This document shows, in pieces, positions 36,390 through 45,419 of a DNA stretch of 64,000 bases (position 1 is its first letter; every line of letters begins with the position of its first letter). Below the pieces are notes generated by a model. The model searched no databases. It was not told the origin of the DNA and saw only the letters and a list, made by a program, of their open reading frames with translations. The stretch spans positions 62,001 through 126,000 of the forward strand of contig JAFDYN010000010.1 in the NCBI GenBank assembly GCA_018267385.1, written 5' to 3'. Both the position numbers and the translations under genes were made by a program. The stretch is from Bacteroidota bacterium. Lineage in GTDB: Bacteria > Bacteroidota > Bacteroidia > Chitinophagales > LD1.

Positions 36390-38237
36390 CTAGCTTTTCT
36401 TTTCTCCCTTGGTCTTCTCGATATACTTATTCACCAGCTCCTCCAGCACGGTGAGTGGCACAGCGCCATTCATGAGTACCACATCATGAAACTGGCGGAT
36501 GTCAAATTTATCTCCCAGCTCTGACTCTGCTTTCTTGCGCAGCTCCATGATCTTAAGCATGCCTACCTTGTAGCCCGTAGCCTGGCCCGGCCAGATGAAG
36601 TAGCGCTCTATTTCGCTCTTGCAGTCAGCCTCGGTGTTAGCGGTATTGGTCAGGAAGTAGTTGATGGCCTGCTCGCGTGTCCAGTGCTTGCTGTGGATGC
36701 CGGCATCTACCACCAGGCGCGCTGCGCGGAATATCTCCATGCTCAAGCGGCCAAAGTCGGAGTATGGATCCTGATACAAGCCCATCTGCTTAGGCACGAA
36801 CTCAGAGTAGAGCGCCCAGCCCTCTACATAGGCAGTATTGCCACCATACCGGCGAAACTTAGGTATGCTGCGCAGCTCCTGTGCCAGCGCTATCTGCATG
36901 TGGTGGCCCGGTATACCCTCATGGTAGCAGAGCGCCTCCAGCTGGTAGCGGGCAGTAGCCTGCACATCGTGCAGGTTTACGTAGAAACGGCCCGGACGTG
37001 AGCCATCCTCTGATGGCTGCTCATAGAATGCACCCGCCACAGATGCCTCGCGGAACTTCTCCACCGCCTTTACTACGATAGGAGACTTAGGCTTGTGCAG
37101 GAAAAGTTTGTCCAGGTACTGATCACGTACGGTATTGATATATTTCTCCGCATCGGCCAGTATCTGCTTGCGGCCATTGTCATTATTCTCGTATTTGAAC
37201 TTAGGATCTTTGCGCAGATAGCTAAAGAACTCCTGCAGTGAGTCACTCTTAAAGTTGACCTGCTTCATGATCTTGCGCATCTCATCGTGTATACGTGCCA
37301 CCTCTTTGGTACCGGTATCAAAGATCTGATCGGCGGTCATGTCAGTAGTAGTATTGCTGCGCAGGCAGTAGGCATAGTATGCTCCGCCATCAGGTAGCGC
37401 CCAGGCACCATTGCTTTCGCTGGTCTTCTTGTCCAGCTCTGTCCAGTAGCCTAGCAGCTTTTCGTAAGCCGGCTTTACCACTTTAGTGATAGCTGTTTTT
37501 GCTTCGTTTTTCAGTTTTTTCTTTTCAGCATCTGCTATCTTCAGCGCGTCTACCTTCGTTGAAAAATCACTTAGCAGTACATTGGAGGCATCTGTCTTAT
37601 CACAGCCGGCTATGAAGTTCTTGATATCCTTGGTCACATAGTCGAAAGTAAACTTGGGAGGTATGACTTTCATCTCTTCGCGCTTGTGCAGCTGATCGAG
37701 CACCTGGTCAAACACGCCCCCCAGCTTTTGCAGGCGGCTGATGTAGGCCTGTGCATCTGTGATCGTATCTATACGGTGCACATTGACGAGGAAGGCAGGG
37801 ATATCTGTGTGCTCACCACCCATCTGCGAGATCCAGTAGCCGTGAAACCGCCACTTGAAGCCATCTTCGCTGCGCTTGAGGTCTTCCTCGGCCAGGCGTA
37901 CGCTTAGTTTGGTCTGCTCGTCCAGCGCATCCAGCTTAAACTTTTTCAGCGAGTCTATATTCGCACGCTGGATATCCATTTCTTTTTTGAAGTGCTCATC
38001 GCTGCGGTCATTCCAGTCGCCATAGTGAGACTTGAGACCGAGCGTGGAGGCAAACTCCGGTGAGCGGTCTACCGCTTCATCAAATTTGCGGTCCAGAAAG
38101 TCATTTACTTTTTTGGACTGGTCGGCTATCTCAGCCTCAGTGTATTTGGGGCCGCCGCTCATGGCGTTGCTGCCATTGTTATTATTGCAGGAGGCCAGGG
38201 AGAGGCCTGCCAGTGCGAGGTAGATGAGTTTTTTCAT
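36390..38237 (-). CDS. DUF885 lipoprotein, putative metallopeptidase
   Basis: A 615-residue outer-envelope lipoprotein. I start it at ATG 38237 (MKKLIYLALAGLSLASC, lipobox LASC); the frame runs to 38333, but that would put 32 residues before the signal. The DUF885 signature is clear: CYHEGIPGHHMQIA (putative zinc-binding HExxH-like), YVEGWALYSE, the helical VVDAGIHSKHWTREQAINYF segment and QATGYKVGMLKI. Family members are listed as M-type peptidases with few characterised examples, so activity is inferred. A low-complexity Asn/Gly stretch (residues 18-28) follows the anchor Cys, perhaps a surface-export or linker sequence. Confidence 0.9.
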   Translation of the reverse strand: MKKLIYLALAGLSLASCNNNNGSNAMSGGPKYTEAEIADQSKKVNDFLDRKFDEAVDRSPEFASTLGLKSHYGDWNDRSDEHFKKEMDIQRANIDSLKKFKLDALDEQTKLSVRLAEEDLKRSEDGFKWRFHGYWISQMGGEHTDIPAFLVNVHRIDTITDAQAYISRLQKLGGVFDQVLDQLHKREEMKVIPPKFTFDYVTKDIKNFIAGCDKTDASNVLLSDFSTKVDALKIADAEKKKLKNEAKTAITKVVKPAYEKLLGYWTELDKKTSESNGAWALPDGGAYYAYCLRSNTTTDMTADQIFDTGTKEVARIHDEMRKIMKQVNFKSDSLQEFFSYLRKDPKFKYENNDNGRKQILADAEKYINTVRDQYLDKLFLHKPKSPIVVKAVEKFREASVAGAFYEQPSEDGSRPGRFYVNLHDVQATARYQLEALCYHEGIPGHHMQIALAQELRSIPKFRRYGGNTAYVEGWALYSEFVPKQMGLYQDPYSDFGRLSMEIFRAARLVVDAGIHSKHWTREQAINYFLTNTANTEADCKSEIERYFIWPGQATGYKVGMLKIMELRKKAESELGDKFDIRQFHDVVLMNGAVPLTVLEELVNKYIEKTKGEKKS

Positions 38238-38339
38238 ATACGGATTTAGATTAGTAGGTTGAAATAATGCAAAAATGCAAACCGGGCGAAAAATACTTAT
38301 TCCCATGCTGTGCAGCATATGCGGATCAGGCAAAAAGCA

Positions 38340-38840
38340 TCAGACCATCTTTACGCCTTTCATCTTGCATAGGTATGCATAGTTGCCTATATGCGTACCC
38401 TCGTGGCGGATAGCGTGCATGACCATCATACGTACCGACTTATCTCCATCGCCAAAGGCCATACCCATAGTGTTTTCTGCCGCCAGCTGATCATCTGTCA
38501 GTGAGCGCAGGTGCGTCAGGGCTTTCTCATGCACCTCCTTCATGGTATCGAGCAGCGCCTTATAGTCGCCGTGGCCCTCATGCAGCGTGCCATCGCCGCC
38601 TATATGGTAGTGCTGTATCCACCGGGGGGCTACTGATCCTCCACCGGAGCTACGCACTATCAGGTTATCCTCAGCCCATACCAGGTGGGCAGTGAGCCAG
38701 TAGATACTATTGAAGGTCAGCCCGCCGAATTCTATCGGCTGGTAGGGGTCCTGCGCTTTGAGGCCGGAGATATAGTAGCGGATCAGCTGGCGCGTTTTAT
38801 CCATCGTATCTGCCAGTGTGTATGCTTCGGTAGCTGCCAT
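38340..38840 (-). CDS. DinB-family protein
   Basis: A 166-residue four-helix-bundle protein of the DinB/YfiT type, whose members bind a metal through three His and act as thiol transferases or hydrolases (some with bacillithiol). The His ligands are probably in WLTAHLVWAE (about 54) and HAIRHEGTHIGNYAYL (about 140-155). The bacillithiol-linked YtxJ gene is in the same window at 41226. It lies 102 bp upstream of the DUF885 gene on the same strand. The substrate is unknown. Confidence 0.82.
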   Translation of the reverse strand: MAATEAYTLADTMDKTRQLIRYYISGLKAQDPYQPIEFGGLTFNSIYWLTAHLVWAEDNLIVRSSGGGSVAPRWIQHYHIGGDGTLHEGHGDYKALLDTMKEVHEKALTHLRSLTDDQLAAENTMGMAFGDGDKSVRMMVMHAIRHEGTHIGNYAYLCKMKGVKMV

Positions 38841-38895
38841 AGTAAAAGGGTTTAGAATGGTAATAAACGAAAACTAATCTGATCTGCGAAATGGG

Positions 38896-39651
38896 TTATT
38901 TGCCGTGGAGGCTATCCAGAAACTGCATCTCAGTAGAGGCTATAAACTCTATGATCGCTTTTTTAGTCTGCTCGTCATATGGCTCCAGCAGGGTATAGCC
39001 GCGGTCCATCAGATCCAGCCCCAGGCCTATGGCCGCGATCTGGTCTTTGGTGTATACTTTTGGCTTGGCCTCCATGCGGCGTATCACGTCCTTCATGATC
39101 AGGATGGTCTTGGAGAGGAGGGTGGTATCAGATATCACGCTGAAAAGCACCGAGGTCTCTCCGATAAACTTATTGAGGCTCTGTTTTGGGATAGCTTTGA
39201 GGCATTCCAGAAACTGTGCGTCTGTAAGTGGCGCTTTGAATCCCTTGTCCAGTGCCGCCTGCAGCAATTGCGCCTCAAAGCCCGTAGCAGCAGTAAAAGC
39301 CTCCAGAGATTTCAGCCCCGCCCGGATCGCTGCCGGGAGCTGAGCCCCAAACTGAAAGATGGCTACAGGCAGGCTGCCCAGCAGCCCCCATACCAGCTGC
39401 GGGTTATGCACGAAGTTGCCCAGCTCGGCAAAGGCAGCATCCAGTTTATGGCGCTGCACAGACTCAGGGTATACGTGCGTGAGGAAGAAATCTTTCATCT
39501 CCTGCGCCACCTCGGGCTCCAGGTCTATGCCCGTATCTTCTATGTGGGCTATCACATCTTCATACCGGCCTGATATGAGTGCACGGTATTTGTCTATGAG
39601 GTGGTACTTCAGGTCGCTCTGCGCCGGGGATAGGGCATTTTTGGTCATCAC
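38896..39651 (-). CDS. Conserved-looking alpha-helical protein of unknown function
   Basis: A 251-residue, apparently soluble, mostly helical protein. I recognise no family. There is no signal peptide; a mildly hydrophobic central stretch (QLVWGLLGSLPVAIFQFGAQLP, about 83-104) could be a buried helix or membrane contact. The last third is acidic and helical. It lies 11 bp downstream of the AbiEii toxin gene on the same strand, so it may be part of that operon, but no antitoxin motif is visible. Confidence 0.68.
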   Translation of the reverse strand: MMTKNALSPAQSDLKYHLIDKYRALISGRYEDVIAHIEDTGIDLEPEVAQEMKDFFLTHVYPESVQRHKLDAAFAELGNFVHNPQLVWGLLGSLPVAIFQFGAQLPAAIRAGLKSLEAFTAATGFEAQLLQAALDKGFKAPLTDAQFLECLKAIPKQSLNKFIGETSVLFSVISDTTLLSKTILIMKDVIRRMEAKPKVYTKDQIAAIGLGLDLMDRGYTLLEPYDEQTKKAIIEFIASTEMQFLDSLHGK

Positions 39652-39662
39652 AAATGGAATAA

Positions 39663-40289
39663 TTAACGAAGGTAATCACTTACTTTTTTACTGATGTGGT
39701 CTTTGACGCTCTCCCAGGTCTGGCCTTTCAGGCTCACGGGGTCTTCGGATTCTTCTGCATCCACATAATATGTGATGGCCATGGGTATGGACACAGCTAC
39801 CCGGTGATTAGGATATTTTTCAAAATAGGCATCAATGAGGTCTTGTACAGAGTAATGGTCCAGCAACTCTGCAATATCCCAAAAGTCCTTTTTTTGTCCT
39901 CTTTTCAATGCTGCAAACACTTTCATGGCCATGATATCGCGATCCCCATACATCCTGATCGTGTCTGAGATTTCGGGTTTCGATATTTGAATAAAATAGT
40001 GGTGCTTGATTAAATCAATTTTAGTTGATTCGATGTTGCCAAAAATTCCAATTGGGCTATTGGTATCTCTATAAGAGAACCCGGTAAATCGTTTCTCGAG
40101 AGCCGCGATGATCTGTGGTATATCAAAATCTACCGTAGAAAAAAGATCAAGATCTACTGAGAGTCTATGTCCATACCGAAGGGACAGGCAAGTACCCCCC
40201 ACAAGGAAAAAATCCTTTAGCTCCGGCATAGCCATGAGCGATTTTAGTATATCCAATGTTCCGGAGTCGACTGTGCGGTAGTGAAGCAT
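39663..40289 (-). CDS. AbiEii-type nucleotidyltransferase toxin
   Basis: The toxin of an AbiE-type (type IV) toxin-antitoxin and abortive-infection system. Residues 29-50 give LVGGTCLSLRYGHRLSVDLDLF, with the GG and D-x-D (Asp 46, Asp 48) of the nucleotidyltransferase core, and the later KRGQKKDFWDIAELL motif is typical. The start MLHYRTVDSGTLDILK matches the family and overlaps the upstream DUF6922 gene by 46 bp, which suggests translational coupling. At 208 residues it is shorter than the best-studied AbiEii (about 300). The biochemical target is not known from sequence. Confidence 0.9.
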   Translation of the reverse strand: MLHYRTVDSGTLDILKSLMAMPELKDFFLVGGTCLSLRYGHRLSVDLDLFSTVDFDIPQIIAALEKRFTGFSYRDTNSPIGIFGNIESTKIDLIKHHYFIQISKPEISDTIRMYGDRDIMAMKVFAALKRGQKKDFWDIAELLDHYSVQDLIDAYFEKYPNHRVAVSIPMAITYYVDAEESEDPVSLKGQTWESVKDHISKKVSDYLR

Positions 40290-40543
40290 CTATAATCTTC
40301 AGGTTTATTATCCAGAATAGCAGCGGCAAAATAAACTGTTCTCAAAGAAAGCCACTTTGCCATAGTAAGAGCTTCCGCTACTTTCTTATCTCCATAGTAC
40401 CTTCTGCATTGCCGTATATCTGCTACATCACCACGCTCAAATACACGCTCTATCACCCAGTTTGCCTTGGTATCATAGTCGATCTTCTCAGGGTTTACAT
40501 CCCAAAAGATTCTCTTGTCAAATATGGGTTTGGCTAACGACAT
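40244..40543 (-). CDS. DUF6922 protein, probable partner of AbiEii
   Basis: A 99-residue soluble protein beginning MSLAKPIFDKRIFWDVNPEKIDY, the DUF6922 pattern of small proteins encoded just before AbiEii-type toxins in Bacteroidota. The W-V-I-E-R-V-F-E-R-G segment and the helical remainder suit a DNA-binding antitoxin, which would fit the usual AbiEi role. That is inferred from position and size. It ends inside the AbiEii start region and shares 46 bp with it. Confidence 0.82.
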   Translation of the reverse strand: MSLAKPIFDKRIFWDVNPEKIDYDTKANWVIERVFERGDVADIRQCRRYYGDKKVAEALTMAKWLSLRTVYFAAAILDNKPEDYRCFTTAQSTPEHWIY

Positions 40544-40558
40544 ATCTCAAATATACCA

Positions 40559-40966
40559 TCATTTAAACAAAGCCTTGTCAATGCTAAACCTACCCGGCCC
40601 AGCCAGGAGCAATGTGGTGTAAATGACCAAAAACACAGTAGCCGGTTCTCCTTTGCCCAGGAAATCGCCATCATGCGCTACGAGTACAGCTACTGCCATA
40701 GTGACGAGCAGAGGCATGACGGCGAGTCTGCTCAGGAGTCCCACTAGTAGTAGTATAGAGCAAAAGAACTCCGCAAAGATGGCTAGGCATAGAGAGATAG
40801 ATCCGCTAAACCCCAGGAAACTAATGAACTTCTCCTGCATCTCAGGAAAGTGCTGGATCTTCATATAGCCGTGATGGATCATAAAAATGCTGGCACCTAC
40901 GCGCAAAACAAGAATGCCCAGATCCACGGGTATTCCGGCAGGAGTGATCGAGAGGATTTTTTTCAT
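40559..40966 (-). CDS. DoxX-family membrane protein
   Basis: A 135-residue protein with four membrane segments, starting at ATG 40966 (MKKILSITPAG). The frame extends to 41077, but the earlier residues overlap the 3' end of the preceding gene and look non-coding. Conserved DoxX features are the LGILVLRVGASIFMIHHGYMKIQHF first helix, FFCSILLLVGLLSRLA and the Gly/Ala-rich final helix. The family includes the DoxX subunit of thiosulfate:quinone oxidoreductase, but most members are uncharacterised. It sits 2 bp after the small gene at 40969. Confidence 0.88.
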   Translation of the reverse strand: MKKILSITPAGIPVDLGILVLRVGASIFMIHHGYMKIQHFPEMQEKFISFLGFSGSISLCLAIFAEFFCSILLLVGLLSRLAVMPLLVTMAVAVLVAHDGDFLGKGEPATVFLVIYTTLLLAGPGRFSIDKALFK

Positions 40967-40968
40967 GC

Positions 40969-41166
40969 TTATTTGTTTTCGACGGGAATTTGGAGAACAA
41001 GTTCTCTTACTTTGGCAATAAGAAAGTTTGTTTCGGCGGAGTGATGCTTTTCCAGTGCCCTGTACTTTTCTTCCCAAGTGAGACCTTCTTCCTCTTTAAA
41101 GGATTTGACCTTGATCCATTTATAGGAATGTAAAATCTCTTCCTTTTCTTCCGCAGTCATTATCAT
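40969..41166 (-). CDS. Small conserved-looking helical protein
   Basis: A 65-residue protein (MIMTAEEKEEILHSYKWIKV, continuing to LIAKVRELVLQIP). The pattern E-E-E-G-L-T-W-E-E-K-Y-R-A-L-E-x-H-H followed by E-T-x-F-L-I-x-K-V-R-E-L is one I have seen in short uncharacterised Bacteroidota proteins, but I cannot name it. It is soluble and strongly charged. ATGs at 41166 and 41160 are both possible starts. It ends 2 bp before the DoxX start, so the two are in one operon. Confidence 0.65.
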   Translation of the reverse strand: MIMTAEEKEEILHSYKWIKVKSFKEEEGLTWEEKYRALEKHHSAETNFLIAKVRELVLQIPVENK

Positions 41167-41225
41167 GAATTTACTGAAGGAAAATAGCAAAAAGTCAACA
41201 ATGTATTGTCTCAAGAAAACACAGA

Positions 41226-41558
41226 TCAGGCCACCCGCATCATATCAGCCACATCTATCTCTGAGTGGGAGGCATGATAGGCCACTTTGCCTTCTTTTAT
41301 CAATAGCATCTGAGGAGACTCATGTATGACCTCAAAACGGCGCGCTATTTCATTGGATATAGGCCTGAAGGCTATTAGATCCAGGTAGTATACGGGCAGA
41401 GTATCTGCACTGGCAGTCCAGTCGCGCTCTAATGCGCGCTTGACCATAGCGCTGATGGAGCAGCGCGTGCTATGCTTGAAAATAGCTACCGGCATCCGTG
41501 CTGAGTCGCGGATGATCTCGTCTAGTTGCCCTATATCAGTGAGGGCTATCCAGTTCAT
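41226..41558 (-). CDS. ytxJ: Bacillithiol-system protein YtxJ
   Basis: A 110-residue thioredoxin-fold protein that acts with bacillithiol. FKHSTRCSISAMV carries the single active-site Cys (33), followed by VYYLDLIAFRPISNEIARRF and SPQMLLIKEGKVAYHASHSEI with its cis-Pro-like turn. It implies a bacillithiol thiol pool in this organism; no bshA/B/C genes are present in the window. It follows the small lipoprotein at 41566 by 7 bp. Confidence 0.9.
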   Translation of the reverse strand: MNWIALTDIGQLDEIIRDSARMPVAIFKHSTRCSISAMVKRALERDWTASADTLPVYYLDLIAFRPISNEIARRFEVIHESPQMLLIKEGKVAYHASHSEIDVADMMRVA

Positions 41559-41565
41559 GATGGTA

Positions 41566-41703
41566 TTATCCCCTGTTTTCTACAGATGTCTCTGTAGTCT
41601 TAGAGTAGGTGGGGCAGGTATGGCGATCGCAAGAGGCCAGTGCCACACACATAAAAGCGAAAGCGAGGATAGCTATCGTGATGTTCTTTTTTGTGGCTGT
41701 CAT
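41566..41703 (-). CDS. Small lipoprotein upstream of ytxJ
   Basis: A 45-residue protein read on the minus strand from ATG 41703. It has a basic start (MTATKKN), a hydrophobic stretch and a lipobox (ALASC, Cys 25), then a mature part of only about 20 residues with CPTYSK and a Thr/Glu tail. The Cys-Pro-x-Tyr pattern occurs in other tiny Bacteroidota lipoproteins that I recall but cannot name. It lies 7 bp upstream of ytxJ, so it is probably the first gene of that operon. Confidence 0.7.
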   Translation of the reverse strand: MTATKKNITIAILAFAFMCVALASCDRHTCPTYSKTTETSVENRG

Positions 41704-41814
41704 TGTTGTGTTTTATTTTATAACGCTAAGATATGTGTTTTATTTTAGATTAAACACTTGCCTCGTAATGGATTGTGGATAAGAATGTAGCGATATTAGT
41801 GCAAATTTGGTGCC

Positions 41815-43176
41815 ATGCGCATACACTTCATAGCCATCGGAGGAGCCATCATGCACAGTCTGGCCATAGCCCTCAGCCGGCAGGGCCACACCGTGACCGG
41901 CTCTGATGACAAAATAGCTGATCCCGCCCGCACAAATCTTAAAAATCAGGGCATTTTGCCTGATTCTGAGGGGTTTTATCCCGAGAAGATTACCGCAGAT
42001 ATAGATGCTATCATTCTCGGCATGCACGCACGGATTGACAATCCTGAACTGCTAAAGGCGCAGGAGCTGGGCATCCGCATTGATTCCTTTCCACGCTTCA
42101 TTTATGAGGTGTCAAAAGACAAGAAGCGCATCGTCATAGCCGGCAGCCACGGCAAGACCACTATCACCTCTATGGTCATGCACGCACTGCATCACAATGG
42201 CATAGAGATAGACTATATGGTAGGCGCCAGGGTGAAGGGCTTTGACACGGGTGTCCGGCTCAGCACGACTGCGCCGGTCATCGTCATAGAAGGCGATGAA
42301 TATCTCGCTTCTCCGCTGGAGCGTGAGTCCAAGTTCATGTTCTATCATCCGCATATCGCACTCATCACTGGTGTGGCCTGGGATCATATCAATGTCTTTC
42401 CTGTATATGAGGGCTATGTAGACCAGTTCCGCAAGTTTGCCAATAGTGTGGAGCCACGCGGGGCTATCACGTGGTACGAGGGCGATGCCGAGCTACAGCA
42501 GATATTTGCCACTTATTCTGGTCCTGCGCGTGCGTTTCCGTATGATACCTCCCGCTACGAAGTGCGAGATAACAAGTGCTATGTAAAAACAGACACGGCT
42601 GAGTACCCGATGATCATCTTTGGCGCACATAACATGCAAAACCTGGAGGGAGCCCGCCGTGTCTGCGCCGAGATGGGCTTGACGGATCAGCAGTTCTATA
42701 CTGCTATGGGTAGCTTTGAGGGGGCGGCAAATAGACTGGAGAAACTAGGAGAGAGTATGGAGACGGTAGTCTACAAGGACTTCGCACACTCACCCTCCAA
42801 GCTGAAAGCTACCGTCAACGCCATGAAGGAACAATACCCTCAGCGCCGCCTCGCAGCTGTGATGGAGCTGCACACCTTTAGCAGTCTCAATAAAGACTTC
42901 CTCAGCGAGTATGCGGGTGCCATGGACCGCGCAGATGTAGCGGTCGTCTTCCTGGATGATGACGCGATGAGGCTAAAACAAATGCCACCACTGGATCACG
43001 AGCTGGTGCGAACTTCATTCGGCAGAGGAGACCTGCGAATATTTACTTCTAAGGATGAGTTGCGATCCTATCTGCTATCACAAAAATGGCCGCAAAGCAA
43101 TCTCCTGCTTATGACGAGCGGTCAGTTTGGAGGAATGGATGTGAAAACGCTGACTAAAGAGGTGCTTGGCGCGTAA
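41815..43176 (+). CDS. mpl: UDP-MurNAc:L-Ala-gamma-D-Glu-meso-Dap ligase
   Basis: A peptidoglycan-recycling ligase that joins the tripeptide L-Ala-gamma-D-Glu-meso-Dap to UDP-MurNAc. The Mur-ligase P-loop is AGSHGKTT (about 106-113). The N-terminus is MRIHFIAIGGAIMHSLAIAL, the Mpl form rather than MurC's GIGGxGM. WDHINVF and the late AHSPSKLKAT and MELHTFSSLNKDFL blocks match Mpl. The 453-residue length is typical. dapF is about 11 kb away in the window. The gene is divergent from the ytxJ operon. Confidence 0.93.
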   Translation: MRIHFIAIGGAIMHSLAIALSRQGHTVTGSDDKIADPARTNLKNQGILPDSEGFYPEKITADIDAIILGMHARIDNPELLKAQELGIRIDSFPRFIYEVSKDKKRIVIAGSHGKTTITSMVMHALHHNGIEIDYMVGARVKGFDTGVRLSTTAPVIVIEGDEYLASPLERESKFMFYHPHIALITGVAWDHINVFPVYEGYVDQFRKFANSVEPRGAITWYEGDAELQQIFATYSGPARAFPYDTSRYEVRDNKCYVKTDTAEYPMIIFGAHNMQNLEGARRVCAEMGLTDQQFYTAMGSFEGAANRLEKLGESMETVVYKDFAHSPSKLKATVNAMKEQYPQRRLAAVMELHTFSSLNKDFLSEYAGAMDRADVAVVFLDDDAMRLKQMPPLDHELVRTSFGRGDLRIFTSKDELRSYLLSQKWPQSNLLLMTSGQFGGMDVKTLTKEVLGA

Positions 43177-43178
43177 AA

Positions 43179-44150
43179 TTACTTAGACAGACTGCCACTA
43201 GCCTCTACATGCGGCGCATGCTGCTTCGCAGAGAGATAGCGCTCCGTCTCCAGTGCTGCCATACAGCCTGTACCCGCTGCAGTCACCGCCTGGCGGTATA
43301 CCTTGTCCTGCAGGTCACCGCAGGCGAAGACACCCTCTACATTGGTCTCTGTGCTACCCGGCACAGTGATCACATAGCCCTGGTCATCCGTATGGATAAA
43401 TTCTTTGAAGACATCTGAGTTTGGCTTGTGGCCTATCGCTACGAAGAATCCCTTGACAGATATCTCAGTCTTCTCGTGCGTATCGCAGTTCTTGATGCGT
43501 ACAGCCTCTACCACATGCTCACCGAGTATCTCATCGGTCTGGCTATTCCAGTAGACTTTGATATTAGGTGTAGAGAGTACGCGCTCCTGCATCACCTTAG
43601 AGGCTCGCATCACATCGCGGCGCACGATCATGTGTACCGTAGAGCAGATCTTAGACAGGTAGAGCGCCTCCTCGGCAGCAGTATCACCTGCACCGACTAT
43701 CGCTACTTCCTGGTTTTTGTAGAAGAAACCATCGCACACCGCACACGCACTCACGCCTGATCCGTTCAGTCGCTTCTCAGACTCCAGCCCCAGCCACTTA
43801 GCCTCGGCGCCGGTAGCCAGTATCACGGCATCAGCCTCCAGCTCTACCGTCTCGTCTATCCATACCTTATGCGGAGGATGCTGGTTAAACTGCACCCTGG
43901 TAGCCATACCGAAGCGGATATCCGTACCAAAGCGCTCCGCCTGCTCCTTAAAGTCATTCATCATCTCAGGACCGAGGATACCCTTAGGGTAGCCCGGATA
44001 GTTTTCTACGTCGGTTGTATTCATGAGCTGGCCACCCTGCTGCAGGCCGGTGTACATGATAGGCTTCAGCCCTGCGCGGGCAGCATAGATGGCAGCAGTA
44101 TATCCGGCAGGACCGGAACCGATGATAAGGCAGTGGATCTTTTCGCTCAT
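43179..44150 (-). CDS. trxB: Thioredoxin reductase
   Basis: An FAD/NADPH enzyme that reduces thioredoxin. FAD-binding motif GSGPAGYTAAIYAARAG (about 11-27), the redox pair CAVCDG (about 137-140), NADP-binding GAGDTAAEEALYL and the closing GVFACGDLQDKVYRQAVTAAGTGCMAA block in part. The 323-residue length is usual. It converges with mpl, the stops being 2 bp apart. The HCPH/HRRD-type NADPH residues (IVRRD, about 180) are present, so it is the NADPH-dependent form. Confidence 0.96.
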   Translation of the reverse strand: MSEKIHCLIIGSGPAGYTAAIYAARAGLKPIMYTGLQQGGQLMNTTDVENYPGYPKGILGPEMMNDFKEQAERFGTDIRFGMATRVQFNQHPPHKVWIDETVELEADAVILATGAEAKWLGLESEKRLNGSGVSACAVCDGFFYKNQEVAIVGAGDTAAEEALYLSKICSTVHMIVRRDVMRASKVMQERVLSTPNIKVYWNSQTDEILGEHVVEAVRIKNCDTHEKTEISVKGFFVAIGHKPNSDVFKEFIHTDDQGYVITVPGSTETNVEGVFACGDLQDKVYRQAVTAAGTGCMAALETERYLSAKQHAPHVEASGSLSK

Positions 44151-44309
44151 AAACTATTAATTGTGACTATGCTTAGTCGTCTGTTGTCTTAAAAACTTAC
44201 GTGGGGTCAAATATGGCGCAGAATTTTCACTCCGCTGATAGATTTTATCTAACGTGTAGAAGCTGTGGAAAAATCGGAGGCACTGATAGATATCACCCTC
44301 CCTACGATA

Positions 44310-45218
44310 TCACACTGCTACCTCTGCAGCGATAGTAGGATGCGGATCATAGTTCAGCAGCTCAAAGTCCTCGTATTTAAAGTCAAAGATGCTTCTTACC
44401 GCTGGATTGAGTCTCATTTGCGGCAGCGGACGAGGCTCGCGGGTCAGTTGCAGCTTGGCCTGATCCACGTGATTGCTGTATAAGTGCACATCACCGAAGG
44501 TATGGACAAAGTCTCCCAGGTCCAGATCGCAGACCTGTGCGATCATCATGGTCAGCAGGGCATAGGAAGCAATGTTGAAAGGCACACCCAGGAAAACATC
44601 TGCACTGCGCTGATAGAGCTGGCAGCTCAGCTTGCCTTTTGTTTCTCCTTTTGCCTTGTCAGGCGGCGCGACATAAAACTGAAACATCGTATGGCAAGGT
44701 GGTAGCGCCATCTGGTCTATGTAGGGTACATTCCAGGCACTGATGATGTGCCTGCGCGAATCCGGATTTTCCCTGATCTGCTCGATCAGCTGTGATATCT
44801 GGTCTATGGTCTTGCCATTGCCGGCAGGCCAGGAGCGCCACTGCACGCCGTATACAGGGCCCAGCTCACCCCACTTTGCGGCAAAGGATTCATCCGCTGC
44901 GATCTTTGCTGCAAATTCCTTGATCGTCTCTCCGGCAAAATCTGAACTTGCTTTGTATTTCGCATATGGCCAGTCATCCCAGATCCGCACGCCATGCTGG
45001 CAGAGGTAGCGGATGTTTGATTCGCCTTTGAGGAACCATAGCAGCTCATGTATCACAGCTTTGGTGAAGATCTTCTTGGTCGTCACCAGCGGGAAGCCCG
45101 CTGCCAGGTCAAAGCGTATCTGATCTCCAAAACAACTATAGGTGCCTGTACCTGTACGGTCTGACTTGTAGGCACCCTTGTCCATGATACGGCGGAGGAG
45201 ATCGAGATACTGCTGCAC
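44310..45218 (-). CDS. thyA: Thymidylate synthase
   Basis: Methylates dUMP to dTMP with methylenetetrahydrofolate. The [12 protein letters not shown] start, [12 protein letters not shown] with the catalytic Cys, the [17 protein letters not shown] loop and the [15 protein letters not shown] block are all present. I use GTG at 45218 as the start (family N-terminus [13 protein letters not shown]); the frame is open to 45398 with non-family sequence. At 302 residues it has the longer insert (about 85-125) seen in the Lactobacillus-type enzyme. dihydrofolate reductase is not adjacent. Confidence 0.95.
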   Translation of the reverse strand: MQQYLDLLRRIMDKGAYKSDRTGTGTYSCFGDQIRFDLAAGFPLVTTKKIFTKAVIHELLWFLKGESNIRYLCQHGVRIWDDWPYAKYKASSDFAGETIKEFAAKIAADESFAAKWGELGPVYGVQWRSWPAGNGKTIDQISQLIEQIRENPDSRRHIISAWNVPYIDQMALPPCHTMFQFYVAPPDKAKGETKGKLSCQLYQRSADVFLGVPFNIASYALLTMMIAQVCDLDLGDFVHTFGDVHLYSNHVDQAKLQLTREPRPLPQMRLNPAVRSIFDFKYEDFELLNYDPHPTIAAEVAV

Positions 45219-45419
45219 GACTATTGATTTTAGGCCAAAGTACCCAAAACGGATACGTCGTGCTACAAAAATAATACACATCCCTGTAAAAGTCCTGGCA
45301 CCATCAGATTGGCGCAGTTTGTTATAGATTTGGCATTCAAAATTGCTCATAGCAATTAATGATAGCTTTAGCCGTCTTAGGGTATACATTAAATACATTC
45401 TATCAGCCGCGTATCACAT

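Noticed and set aside
38238-38333. N-terminal extension of the DUF885 protein
   Set aside because: It would place 32 residues before a perfectly good lipoprotein signal peptide.
45218-45398. N-terminal extension of thyA to the ATG at 45398
   Set aside because: The extra 60 residues do not resemble thymidylate synthase and the family N-terminus matches GTG 45218.
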